Assembly: GCF_009680455.1 (NCBI RefSeq)
Contig: NZ_WKRD01000001.1
Coordinates: 310,001-374,000 of the forward strand
Direction of reading: 5' to 3'
Source: Lachnospira eligens
GTDB taxonomy: Bacteria; Bacillota; Clostridia; Lachnospirales; Lachnospiraceae
Length of the DNA stretch: 64,000 nt
A program made the translations under genes and the position numbers. The notes beneath the pieces are model-generated. The model had not been told where the DNA came from. It saw only the letters and a list, made by a program, of their open reading frames with translations, and ran no database searches. The first letter of the stretch is position 1. Every line of letters begins with the position of its first letter. This document shows, piece after piece, positions 9,734 to 18,276 of the stretch.

Positions 9734-10345
9734 ATGGGACAGATTACAATTGAAAAGAATGTCGCAGGTATCGAAGGACTTTGTGTCATCACTCCTGCTG
9801 TTCACGGCGATAACCGTGGATATTTTATGGAAACATACAGCCAGCGTGATATGGAAGAAGCTGGTATCAATATTAACTTTGTTCAGGACAATCAGTCTAT
9901 GAGTACTAAGGGTGTTCTTCGTGGTCTTCACTTCCAGAAGCATTTCCCACAGACAAAGCTTGTAAGAGCTATCAAGGGAGCTGTTTTTGATGTAGCTGTT
10001 GACCTTCGTACAGACTCTGAAACTTATGGAAAGTGGTACGGAATCCTTCTCACAGAGGAGAATAAGAAGCAGTTCCTTATCCCTAAGGGATTTGCACATG
10101 GATTCCTCGTTCTTACTGATACAGCGGAATTCTGCTACAAGTGCGATGACTTCTATCATCCTAACGACGAGGGTGGTCTCGCATGGAATGACCCTGCAAT
10201 CGGTATTGAATGGCCAGAGCTTACAGGCACTTACAATGGCTCAGCTTCAGGCGAAGGCTATGCTTTAAGCGATGGAACAAAGCTCAACTTAAGTGATAAG
10301 GACCAGCTTTGGGATACACTTGAGAACACATTTAAGTTTGACTAA
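9734..10345 (+). CDS. rmlC: dTDP-4-dehydrorhamnose 3,5-epimerase
   Basis: A 203-residue cupin that epimerises dTDP-4-keto-6-deoxyglucose at C3 and C5. The core contains QDNQSMSTKGVLRGLHFQ, with the active-site His in RGLHFQ, then VRAIKGAVFDVAVDLR and IPKGFAHGFLVL. It starts 21 bases after rmlD with a GGAG ribosome site. The C-terminus is somewhat longer than the roughly 185 residues of classical RmlC. Last gene of the operon, followed by a terminator. Confidence 0.95.
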   Translation: MGQITIEKNVAGIEGLCVITPAVHGDNRGYFMETYSQRDMEEAGININFVQDNQSMSTKGVLRGLHFQKHFPQTKLVRAIKGAVFDVAVDLRTDSETYGKWYGILLTEENKKQFLIPKGFAHGFLVLTDTAEFCYKCDDFYHPNDEGGLAWNDPAIGIEWPELTGTYNGSASGEGYALSDGTKLNLSDKDQLWDTLENTFKFD

Positions 10346-10891
10346 TTTCGAGATATTATATTTCTAGATTTTATCTTGCTTTTAGTGTATTTGTCTTACT
10401 TTCAAGGTATTTATCTGATTCTGGATATTTTTACCCGGTTATGAATACTTTTATCCGGTTTTCAGGGGAGATTAGCCGGTTTTTCGCACTACTATGCCGA
10501 AAGACCTACTAATCTCCTCTTTTTTATTTAATTAGTGCGCTTTTTCATCTCTTTTTCTGACTCTTCATATAGCATTCACCTACTAATCTACATATTTTTT
10601 ACTTTTTTGTAGGTCTTTTCTTCTTTATTTTCCTGTCCTGGTTAAGAATCTGCTGTCGAAAAACCTACTGATAACACAGCTTGGCATAATTTCGTAGGCT
10701 TTCTCTCTTCCAACAACTTTCTTCCTGTTTTATTTCACCCACTATTCGTCAGACTTTACCTTGTTTCGTAGGCATCCCCTATCCTAGCAAAATTTTTTCT
10801 TATCATTTCACCATTTATATATATTTTTGATATTGTGTTTATCATAGTTATATTGTATAGTATTAATATAATTACATAAGGAGGTTGATAT
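10346..10891. repeat. Repeat-rich 546-base spacer with CCTAC/GTAGG motifs and degenerate 20-base units
   Basis: No gene is seen. About 10353-10465 holds degenerate units of roughly 20 bases, clearest as GGATATTTTTACCCGGTTAT and GAATACTTTTATCCGGTTTT. After the rmlC terminator come scattered copies of GACCTAC, CACCTAC, AACCTAC and of their complements GTAGGTC and GTAGG at about 10501, 10571, 10612, 10662, 10693 and 10767. The phrase CTACTAATCTACATAT at about 10575 has a near copy (CCACTAATCTACATAT) at about 26055, and ATAATTTCGTAGG at about 10685 recurs at about 25916. These are dispersed repeats of a type I do not recognise. Confidence 0.6.
10465..10527 (+). terminator. Rho-independent terminator of the rml operon
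   Basis: GGGGAGATTAG (10465-10475) pairs with CTAATCTCCTC (10509-10519) with one wobble, and TTTTTT follows. The loop contains CCGGTT/GCCGAAAG and one GACCTAC motif. Confidence 0.75.
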
Positions 10892-11737
10892 ATGAACCAT
10901 ATAGCCAATAACAGAATATTAAATGCAATGCTTTTATCACCTGATTTAACTATCAGTGCTGTTTCCAATCGTCAATCCGAACTTATTTTGCTTCTCAACA
11001 CTATCAATTCAAGACTAAGTAATGCCCCTGACGGAACACTCCGCATTGCTAAGCGTGGCAACGCCCATCAATATTATCACAGAACAGATTCTACTGACAG
11101 AACAGGAACATACATAAAAAAGAAATCTAATCTTAATCTTGCGAAGAGTCTGGCTCAGAAGGAATATGATCTGAAAGTCAAGCATGAAATCCAACATGAA
11201 CTTCATGCTATTGAAACTTTTCTTAAGAACTATTCTCCTGAACAGATTGAACATTTATACAATTCTCTTAATGAGATAAGACAGGAACTTATTACACCAG
11301 TCTATACACCTGCCGAAGATACATTGAATCTCTGGAATAATGTTCAATATAATTCTCTTGACATTCCTGATGATACTCCTGACTTCTACTCTGATAACGG
11401 AGAACAGGTGCGTTCTAAATCCGAATTAATAATCGCCAACAAACTAAAACAGCACAATATTCCATATAAGTATGAATATCCGCTTGTGCTTTCTACCGGG
11501 GTAACCGTCCATCCTGATTTTACCTGCCTCAATATTAATACCCGTCAGGAATTCATATGGGAACACTTCGGCATTATGGGAGATTCTGATTATATGAACA
11601 AAACATTAAAGAAGATTAACGATTACGCTAAATCCGGTTATGTATTAGGCAGGAACTTTATTGCCACCTTCGAATCTTCTTCTATTCCTCTCAATTCCAA
11701 TACCATTGATATTAATATTAATGAATATCTTTTATAG
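10892..11737 (+). CDS. Orphan PD-(D/E)XK nuclease-like protein
   Basis: A 281-residue protein I cannot name. The N-terminal half (to about 135) is helical and charged, with runs such as IKKKSN and EIQHELHAIE. The C-terminal part looks like a restriction-endonuclease fold: RSKSELIIANKL with Glu178, YKYEYPL, then HPDFTCL with Asp209, FIWEHFG with Glu224/His225, and KTLKK at 238-242. The same order (E, PDF, WEH(F/L)G) occurs, as I recall, in nuclease domains attached to SF1 helicases, but here it stands alone. GGAGG precedes ATG 10892. The gene is bounded by terminators and lies inside CCTAC/GTAGG repeat clusters, so it may act on or move with them (speculation). Confidence 0.55.
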   Translation: MNHIANNRILNAMLLSPDLTISAVSNRQSELILLLNTINSRLSNAPDGTLRIAKRGNAHQYYHRTDSTDRTGTYIKKKSNLNLAKSLAQKEYDLKVKHEIQHELHAIETFLKNYSPEQIEHLYNSLNEIRQELITPVYTPAEDTLNLWNNVQYNSLDIPDDTPDFYSDNGEQVRSKSELIIANKLKQHNIPYKYEYPLVLSTGVTVHPDFTCLNINTRQEFIWEHFGIMGDSDYMNKTLKKINDYAKSGYVLGRNFIATFESSSIPLNSNTIDININEYLL

Positions 11738-11776
11738 TCAATGAAGCTTTAATGGTTCAATTCTTTCACACAACAC

Positions 11777-11817
11777 CTACTCAATTAACCAAAGTTGTTA
11801 ATTGAGTAGATGTTTTT
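11777..11817 (+). terminator. Terminator of the orphan nuclease gene
   Basis: CTACTCAATTAAC (11777-11789) and GTTAATTGAGTAG (11797-11809) form a perfect 13-bp stem with a 7-base loop, followed by ATGTTTTT. It begins with a CCTAC repeat core. Confidence 0.85.
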
Positions 11818-11935
11818 CGCTCCCCAAAAATCAACTAGCAACTTGAAAAGCACACTAATCTTAGTAATATATACTATATAGTAGGTCTTTTTCCCACCAT
11901 CTCATCTCCCAGCTAATAAATTCCAACAATTTTCT

Positions 11936-11984
11936 ATAAAAAAGACCTACCAACATCCTTATAAAAAGCATGTTAGTAGGTCTT
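11936..11984 (-). terminator. Terminator of the capD operon, built from GACCTAC repeats
   Basis: AAGACCTAC plus AACAT (11942-11956) pairs with ATGTT plus GTAGGTCTT (11970-11984), with one mismatch. Read on the minus strand the stem is followed by TTTTTT, right after the last gene of the minus-strand operon. The stem arms are the same motif as the dispersed repeats in this spacer. Confidence 0.75.
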
Positions 11985-11989
11985 CTCCA

Positions 11990-13855
11990 TTAATGTTCAT
12001 TCGGATGATAAGTATCAACCACCTTCTTCAGTGATTCTCTTATATTACCAGTTTCTGAATAAGCTTCTTCCTTAAGCTTCTCAAGGTTATCAAAGAAATT
12101 CTCTTTATCAAACTCAATTGGTTTTCCAATGTGGATAAGCTTGTTATCTGTCTCCTGAAGACCTTCTTCTTTCATAAGAAGCTCTTCGTAGAGCTTTTCG
12201 CCAGGACGGAGTCCTGTGTATTTAATTTCCATGTTGACGCCAAGTGTATAACCTGACAGTCTGATAAGGTTCTTTGCGAGATCATCAATCTTAACAGGCT
12301 CACCCATATCAAGAATGAATATCTCTCCACCTTTGGCATATGCACCTGCCTGAAGAACAAGTGAAACCGCCTCTGGTATAGTCATGAAATATCTTATAAT
12401 ATTAGGATCTGTAACCGTAACCGGTCCACCAGCCTCAATCTGTCTCTTAAAAAGAGGAATGACTGAACCGTTACTTCCAAGTACATTACCGAATCTTACA
12501 GCAACGAAATCTGTCTTGGATATCTCGTTATACGTCTGAACAATCATCTCACAGATACGCTTTGTTGCTCCCATTACATTAGTTGGATTAACAGCCTTAT
12601 CTGTACTTATCATAACAAACTTCTTAACCCCATACTTATCAGCCATCCTTGCAACATTCCATGTACCGACAACATTATTCTTAACAGCCTCATCAGGACT
12701 GACTTCCATAAGCGGTACATGCTTATGTGCTGCTGCATGATATACAATATCTGGCTTATACTGTGCAAATACGCTTTCAAGTCTTGAAACATTTCTTATC
12801 GAACCAATAAGAGTAACAACATTGGCATCAGGATAATTAATCTTTAATTCCTGCTGAATATCATAGGCATTATTCTCATATATATCAAATATAATGAGCT
12901 GCTTAGGCTTGTGACTTACAAGCTGGCGGCAAAGCTCTGAACCAATAGAACCGCCACCACCTGTTACCATAATGACCTTATCCTTAACATAACCCATGAT
13001 AGATTCAATATCTACTTCAATCGGGTCTCTTCCAAGAAGGTCAAGCACATCAACATTACGGATAGAGTTAACATTAATCTCTCCATCTACCATCTGATAT
13101 ACACCTGGCAGAATCTTAAGAGTACAATCAGTCTCTTTACAAATGTTTAATATATCCCTTTTAACTTCATTAGATGCTGATGGAATTGCAAATATAATCT
13201 CATCAATATCATAAAGCTTTGCTGCTTCCTTAATCTTGTCCCTTGTTCCTATAACCTTGACGCCTCGTATGTATTTACCAACCTTGCGGCGGTCATCATC
13301 AATAATACATGCAATATTAGAGTTGGCAAGATAGCTCGAATTCTGTATTTCTCTCATAATGACATTAGTTGCCTCTCCGGCACCAATAATCATTACATTG
13401 TTGGAAGTCTTAATATTTCTGTATTTGTTAAGAACAGTTCTTATCATTCTGTACATAAAACGACTTGCACATATTGCAATAATAAGGTATATTGCCGCAT
13501 TAAAATAACAGCTTCTAGGAAGCATATTACCCGCAATCTTATTACTTAAGAAATGCACTACTTCTACAATAATACACGCTTCAGCAATTCTGTACACCTC
13601 AGCTATACTCGCATACTGCCACAGACTGTGATAAAGTCTGAACAGCCAGAATATAAGCAGAGACATTATCGTGTACGGAAGCATGTTCTCTACATAATTA
13701 CTAATATACTGAGGTTCTATAGATACAATACCTACATCAAATCTCATAATAAGCGACAGATATACGCATGCATTCAGTAAAAATGTATCTGTTAAAAACA
13801 AGAAAAATCTTCTTACCAGAAGCTGTATTCTATCCTTTTTAGTCTCACCCATCAT
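11990..13855 (-). CDS. CapD/FlaA1-family nucleotide-sugar 4,6-dehydratase, membrane-anchored
   Basis: A 621-residue PglF/CapD-like protein. The N-terminal ~140 residues carry about four membrane segments, then a CoA-binding-like Rossmann domain with IIGAGEATN, then the catalytic dehydratase domain with VTGGGGSIGSE, and STDKAVNPTNVMGATKR holding the catalytic residues. Long membrane-anchored members make UDP-4-keto-6-deoxy sugars from UDP-GlcNAc. The product probably feeds the DegT aminotransferase and initiating transferase of the same operon, giving a 2-acetamido-4-amino-trideoxy sugar at the reducing end (inference). It overlaps the GT2 gene by ATGA. Two adjacent ATGs (13853, 13850) are possible starts. 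Confidence 0.93.
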   Translation of the reverse strand: MMGETKKDRIQLLVRRFFLFLTDTFLLNACVYLSLIMRFDVGIVSIEPQYISNYVENMLPYTIMSLLIFWLFRLYHSLWQYASIAEVYRIAEACIIVEVVHFLSNKIAGNMLPRSCYFNAAIYLIIAICASRFMYRMIRTVLNKYRNIKTSNNVMIIGAGEATNVIMREIQNSSYLANSNIACIIDDDRRKVGKYIRGVKVIGTRDKIKEAAKLYDIDEIIFAIPSASNEVKRDILNICKETDCTLKILPGVYQMVDGEINVNSIRNVDVLDLLGRDPIEVDIESIMGYVKDKVIMVTGGGGSIGSELCRQLVSHKPKQLIIFDIYENNAYDIQQELKINYPDANVVTLIGSIRNVSRLESVFAQYKPDIVYHAAAHKHVPLMEVSPDEAVKNNVVGTWNVARMADKYGVKKFVMISTDKAVNPTNVMGATKRICEMIVQTYNEISKTDFVAVRFGNVLGSNGSVIPLFKRQIEAGGPVTVTDPNIIRYFMTIPEAVSLVLQAGAYAKGGEIFILDMGEPVKIDDLAKNLIRLSGYTLGVNMEIKYTGLRPGEKLYEELLMKEEGLQETDNKLIHIGKPIEFDKENFFDNLEKLKEEAYSETGNIRESLKKVVDTYHPNEH

Positions 13856-14910
13856 CTGTTCCTCGTTTCTTTAGCAGGCTTTTTAGCAGCTAACCCACAT
13901 ACTGTACCAATTCCATAAGAAATATGCAACAGGAAAAATAAAAATGGCAGTGCAAAACATGTTTTATTGCGTTCCTTCTTAGCTCCTATTACTGCAACTA
14001 CCGACATAACCACCGCCAACAGCCAGTATGCTCCCCACATAAGTCCTGTAAGTCCGTATACAATACGAGAAAAAAACGACTTCACAGCAAGCAGCTTACA
14101 TGACACACTTGCAACTGTTGTAACAATAATAGCCATGACAAAAGCCCACGGAACAAAATGATATACAGAAAGGCATCCTGGACATACCTTGCTTGTCTTT
14201 CCAATCCAGTATCCATTGCCATATTTCTGCTTAAGCATCTTAGGAAGTGAACTTCTTGTATGCTGGTATGATATTATATCCGGACAGAATCTTAATTTAA
14301 ACCCTGCTTTTCTCATACGGTAATGAATTTCATTATCCTCAGTTCTTGCAAGAGACTCATTATAATGTCCGATTTTTTCAAAAACTTCCCTTCTATATGC
14401 AGCATGGAACAGCGATTTCATATATATCTTTTCTTCCGTTCCATTCCCGCCATTACGGTAAGGTGCTATGCTTGAACCAAACATAGAACTCTCGGCAAGA
14501 AGAAGTGTATCCTTCCATGGTGTCTCTTCATCAACTATATTAGGTCGGACACCACCGACAACCATCTCGCCTTCTTCTAAAACTTTAACATTCTTGCTGA
14601 CAAAATCCACCGGGATATGTGCATGCGCATCAACTCTTATAACAGCTTCCCCTGTATAATTATCGAGCAGCACATTCCATCCACACGGAAGCGTCTTCTT
14701 AGGATTATCAAGCACAACTATCTGTCTTGCTCCCATCTTATTCTCATCAGCAAACTTCTGCATAACCGCCTTCGTTCCATCAGTTGATGCAGAATCAACA
14801 AGCACAACTTCCATAAGATTATGATCATAATCCTGCCTGCTTATGTCATCAAGAATATTCTTTATCGTATTCTCCTCATTATATGCAATAACGGCAATTG
14901 TAATAAACAT
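13852..14910 (-). CDS. Glycosyltransferase family 2 (ExoA-like)
   Basis: A 352-residue membrane-associated GT2 enzyme. The N-terminus ITIAVIAYNEENTIKNIL is the GT-A nucleotide-binding start, VLVDSASTDGT follows, and VIRVDAHAHIP supplies the DxD-type metal site in the form found in ExoA of succinoglycan synthesis. ARTEDNEIHYRMRKAGF is the acceptor/base region. The last ~100 residues contain three or four hydrophobic segments. Its stop overlaps the capD start by four bases. It probably adds an early sugar of the repeat unit. Confidence 0.88.
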   Translation of the reverse strand: MFITIAVIAYNEENTIKNILDDISRQDYDHNLMEVVLVDSASTDGTKAVMQKFADENKMGARQIVVLDNPKKTLPCGWNVLLDNYTGEAVIRVDAHAHIPVDFVSKNVKVLEEGEMVVGGVRPNIVDEETPWKDTLLLAESSMFGSSIAPYRNGGNGTEEKIYMKSLFHAAYRREVFEKIGHYNESLARTEDNEIHYRMRKAGFKLRFCPDIISYQHTRSSLPKMLKQKYGNGYWIGKTSKVCPGCLSVYHFVPWAFVMAIIVTTVASVSCKLLAVKSFFSRIVYGLTGLMWGAYWLLAVVMSVVAVIGAKKERNKTCFALPFLFFLLHISYGIGTVCGLAAKKPAKETRNR

Positions 14911-14917
14911 ACTCTAC

Positions 14918-15637
14918 CTACTTTTTAACAGTCATTCTTTCACTTCCAACTACTGATGTAAATGTATCCCACAATACAGCCGCATCAGCTTTCACGCCAA
15001 AATGTTTCATACTTTCAAGGTTATAACGCATTTTTGCCGGTAATACTTCATTCAGATATATATTATCTGTACTTTTTTCATCAACAGCCTCACCAAGAAG
15101 CTTGTCCTCATCCTTATAAGCAATACTTGTCCTTGATGTAAGTCCGGCAGGAAGAAGAAGTGTCGCATACATCTCCTTGGTGTACTTCTTAACATACTTA
15201 GGAACTTCCGGTCTTGTTCCGACAAGAGTCATATCCCCTGCAAGTATATTAAAAAGCTGAGGAAACTCGTCCATTCTGTACTTTCGTAAAAATGCTCCAA
15301 CCTTAGTGATTCTTGAATCATTATCTACAGTCACTGCTGCCCCTAGCTTACTTGCATTGTCAACCATAGTCCTGAACTTGTATATACGAAAAATTCTTCC
15401 ATACTGTGTTACTCTCGCCTGCCTGAAAAAAACAGGTCCCGGTGAATCAAGTCTGATTGCAAGTGCAATTATTCCCATTGGAATAATTAAAACTGCCAGC
15501 ATAATACCAGCAACAATAACATCAAGCACTCTTTTCATCTCTAACCACATTCTGTGTTTCATAAGTATATTATAGTATTTTCTTACTTCCTTAGTTCTCA
15601 TTTCATCAGGAAGAAGCTGCCATGGTCTTAACTCCAT
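14918..15637 (-). CDS. Undecaprenyl-phosphate sugar-phosphate transferase
   Basis: A 239-residue bacterial sugar transferase that starts repeat-unit assembly by moving a sugar-1-phosphate to undecaprenyl phosphate. One membrane segment (about residues 38-60) precedes the catalytic domain with DSPGPVFFRQARV, IYKFRTM, RKYRMDEFPQLFNILAGDM and LVGTRPE, all family hallmarks. It is the short type, without the long N-terminal membrane domain of WbaP. Start chosen at ATG 15635-15637, ten bases after GGGG; an in-frame TTG three codons upstream is too close to that site. Confidence 0.92.
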   Translation of the reverse strand: MELRPWQLLPDEMRTKEVRKYYNILMKHRMWLEMKRVLDVIVAGIMLAVLIIPMGIIALAIRLDSPGPVFFRQARVTQYGRIFRIYKFRTMVDNASKLGAAVTVDNDSRITKVGAFLRKYRMDEFPQLFNILAGDMTLVGTRPEVPKYVKKYTKEMYATLLLPAGLTSRTSIAYKDEDKLLGEAVDEKSTDNIYLNEVLPAKMRYNLESMKHFGVKADAAVLWDTFTSVVGSERMTVKK

Positions 15638-15679
15638 CGTAATCAATCCCCTTTTTGTTGTTGTATAACTAATGTCCGA

Positions 15680-16870
15680 TTATTTCATTCTGTTAAACTG
15701 CTCTATTACATATTCTACCTGTTCATCAGTAAGACATGTATGAAGCGGCAGTGTAATCTCATTACGATACATATTATATGAATGTGGAAAATCCTTAATA
15801 TCAAATCCCATGTTCTTATATGCCGTATGCATTGGAAGCGGCTTAAAATGTACATTAGTTGCAACACCTGCCTCAGCAAGTCTTGTAATCAGTTCATTAC
15901 GCTCCTTAACATCCTTTCCAAGAAGCCTTACAAGATACAGATGACCACTTGAAGTATATTCATCTGTAAAATGCTTCATAATATCCACATCATCGGCTGC
16001 AATCCCTTGTGTATATCTCTCAATTATATCTCTTCTTCTCTTAAGAAGTCCCGGATATCTCTTAAGCTGTACAAGCCCAATAGAAGCCATAATATCAGTC
16101 ATGTTACATTTGTAATAAGTTCCTTTGATATCATATTCCCATGCACCAAGCTTAGTCTTTGCAAGCGCATCCTTAGACTGTCCGTGAAGTGAGTAAAGCA
16201 TTATCTGCTTATATATATCCTCATCATCAACTCCCGGAATACTTCTCCATGTAAGAGCTCCGCCTTCTGCTGTTGTAAGGTTCTTGACTGCATGAAATGA
16301 AAAGCTTGTAAAGTCAGCCTTCATTCCACTCATAACACCACCCTCACTTGCTCCGAAACCATGTGCAGAATCAGCAACAATTGCAACTCTGCCAAGTGCC
16401 TCCTGAAGGGGTGTTGAAGCCTTAAATATATTCTTTTTACTCTCGACAATCTTTCTTATCCTGTCATAGTCAACCATAACACCACCTATATCTACAGGTA
16501 TTACAGCCTTGGTACTCTCATTAATTGCAGCTTCAAGCGCGTCATAATCAAGGTGATATGTGTCCTTTTCAACATCAATAAGAACAAGCTTTGCATTAAC
16601 ATGCGCAACGACACTTGCAGATGCTGTATAAGTGTATGCAGGAACAATAACCTCATCGCCCTCACCGATTCCTAACAGACGGAGTGCTGTCTCTAAACAT
16701 GCTGTAGCTGAATTGAGACATGCCGCCCTGTTACAGCCTGTAAACTGAGCAATATTTCTTTCAAACTCTTTAGTTCTTGGACCTGTTGTAATCCATCCTG
16801 ACCTTAAAGCCTCAGAAACTGCCTGAATCTCTTCCTCGGTTATATCTGGTGGTGAAAATAAAATATTCAT
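15680..16870 (-). CDS. DegT/DnrJ/EryC1/StrS-family sugar aminotransferase
   Basis: A 396-residue PLP enzyme that transaminates a 4-keto nucleotide sugar. The PLP-binding lysine is in SFSFHAVKNLTTAEGG, and VADSAHGFGA holds the ring-stacking Asp. VPAYTYTASASVV is the usual N-terminal loop. It likely acts on the product of the CapD-like dehydratase in the same operon, in the manner of PglE (inference from context). An AAAAGGAGA ribosome site precedes ATG 16868-16870, five bases from the upstream stop. Confidence 0.93.
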   Translation of the reverse strand: MNILFSPPDITEEEIQAVSEALRSGWITTGPRTKEFERNIAQFTGCNRAACLNSATACLETALRLLGIGEGDEVIVPAYTYTASASVVAHVNAKLVLIDVEKDTYHLDYDALEAAINESTKAVIPVDIGGVMVDYDRIRKIVESKKNIFKASTPLQEALGRVAIVADSAHGFGASEGGVMSGMKADFTSFSFHAVKNLTTAEGGALTWRSIPGVDDEDIYKQIMLYSLHGQSKDALAKTKLGAWEYDIKGTYYKCNMTDIMASIGLVQLKRYPGLLKRRRDIIERYTQGIAADDVDIMKHFTDEYTSSGHLYLVRLLGKDVKERNELITRLAEAGVATNVHFKPLPMHTAYKNMGFDIKDFPHSYNMYRNEITLPLHTCLTDEQVEYVIEQFNRMK

Positions 16871-16875
16871 AACTC

Positions 16876-18231
16876 TTATCTCCTTTTCGTACTCTGCTTT
16901 GTAGATGACTTTGTTGTTGCAGGAGTGACTGTTGGAACCTGTACCTGTGTTGTAGTCTCCTGGGTACCTCCACTTATCATTTCTGGAAATGCATATGTCA
17001 GGTCTCCTGCTGTATTAGCAATTGATATTGTATAACTAACTGTATTATATCCATTCTGCGAAAGTGTAATCGTCTTCTTTCCAGATGATTTGTCAAATGA
17101 ACATGGAACAGTTCCTATGTATTCACTATTAACATAAAGAACCGCTCCCTTAGGTGCTGTTATTGATACCTTATATCCACTTGTATTATCAGCCGCTGTA
17201 CTTGTTGATGTACCGGATGAAGTCATATCGATAACCTTCGTAACATAAGCTGAGTTAACATTTATAATCTCAGAGTATTCCTGATAATTGTTGGCTACCA
17301 GCTTAATTCTGTGAGTTCCATAAGAAAGTGACACTGGAGTAGAATAATCAACCTCAACACCATCAATGCTCATAACCGCGCCCTTCGGAGTAACTGAAAA
17401 ATTAACAGCCCCCATCTTAACCGGATCACTTTGTACTTCAGAAAAATCAACTGATGTAGTCTCATCTTTAGCTATAGTCACTGTCTTACTTGCTGACAGG
17501 TTGCCATTACGTACATTAACCGTATGTGTTCCAACAGGTGCAGTCACCAGCATATCCTTTGTAACACCCAGTAATTGTTTATTACCTATGCTTACATAAC
17601 CACCAACAAGTGCATCTACACCTGTAAGTTTAAGATATCCGTGTCCTGCAGTTACATTCACCGAATATACTTTCTCTCCAACGCCCCTGATAACCAGCTT
17701 ATCCTGGTCAACGAGCTGTGCAATACTTATACGTTCTTCTCCTGAAAGCACAACTGTGTAACTTTCATATATCATATTGGAAGCCCCAATGCTTAACTTC
17801 CTTGAATTCTCATCTACGGTTATTCCTGAAACATCATATCTTACCCAGGCATCACTGTTTCCGTGTATCTTCACCGCCTTGCCCTTCTTATCCACATATA
17901 CATCATATATTCCACCCATATCCATGGTAGAAGCTGCTTTTATCTTTCCGTAAGCATCCTGAATATCTGTACTGCCTGTATAAGGGACTTCATATTCTGT
18001 TCCTGTCTTTATATCTACAAACCGCATTCTGCCCGTGTCAGCATCTCTCAATGTAAGAACTCCTGTAAGTGTAGGATTCTCTCCATCACCCTTAATCTCC
18101 TTTGCGGCACCTGGTGCGGGGGTAATACTGCTTCCTGGTATCACCGCCCTGTCATTATTTCTGGAAAATGTGCATGCTGTCTGACTTACAATTAACACCA
18201 TAAGCATACACACTGCAATTATTCTTTTCAT
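16876..18231 (-). CDS. PEGA-domain lipoprotein
   Basis: A 451-residue secreted lipoprotein. The N-terminus MKRIIAVCMLMVLIVSQTAC is a signal peptide with lipobox SQTA-Cys20. At least three PEGA-like beta repeats follow: VSIGNKQLLG...VRNGN, VMSIDGVEVDYSTPVSLSYG and VLYVNSEYIGTVPC. The C-terminus is Thr/Ser/Lys-rich and low complexity. PEGA repeats are thought to bind surface polymers. The start at 18229-18231 has GAGGAA seven bases upstream; an earlier in-frame ATG at 18267 has no ribosome site. It sits between the CotS-like and DegT genes in the polysaccharide operon, so it may be an envelope anchor or assembly factor (inference). Confidence 0.85.
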   Translation of the reverse strand: MKRIIAVCMLMVLIVSQTACTFSRNNDRAVIPGSSITPAPGAAKEIKGDGENPTLTGVLTLRDADTGRMRFVDIKTGTEYEVPYTGSTDIQDAYGKIKAASTMDMGGIYDVYVDKKGKAVKIHGNSDAWVRYDVSGITVDENSRKLSIGASNMIYESYTVVLSGEERISIAQLVDQDKLVIRGVGEKVYSVNVTAGHGYLKLTGVDALVGGYVSIGNKQLLGVTKDMLVTAPVGTHTVNVRNGNLSASKTVTIAKDETTSVDFSEVQSDPVKMGAVNFSVTPKGAVMSIDGVEVDYSTPVSLSYGTHRIKLVANNYQEYSEIINVNSAYVTKVIDMTSSGTSTSTAADNTSGYKVSITAPKGAVLYVNSEYIGTVPCSFDKSSGKKTITLSQNGYNTVSYTISIANTAGDLTYAFPEMISGGTQETTTQVQVPTVTPATTKSSTKQSTKRR

Positions 18232-18276
18232 AAGCATTCCTCGCAAATACTTTTTCCCTCGTATCATCAGATTTTA

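Noticed and set aside
10346..11990. CRISPR array formed by the GACCTAC repeats
   Set aside because: Repeats are too short, occur in both orientations, and are irregularly spaced; no cas genes are present.
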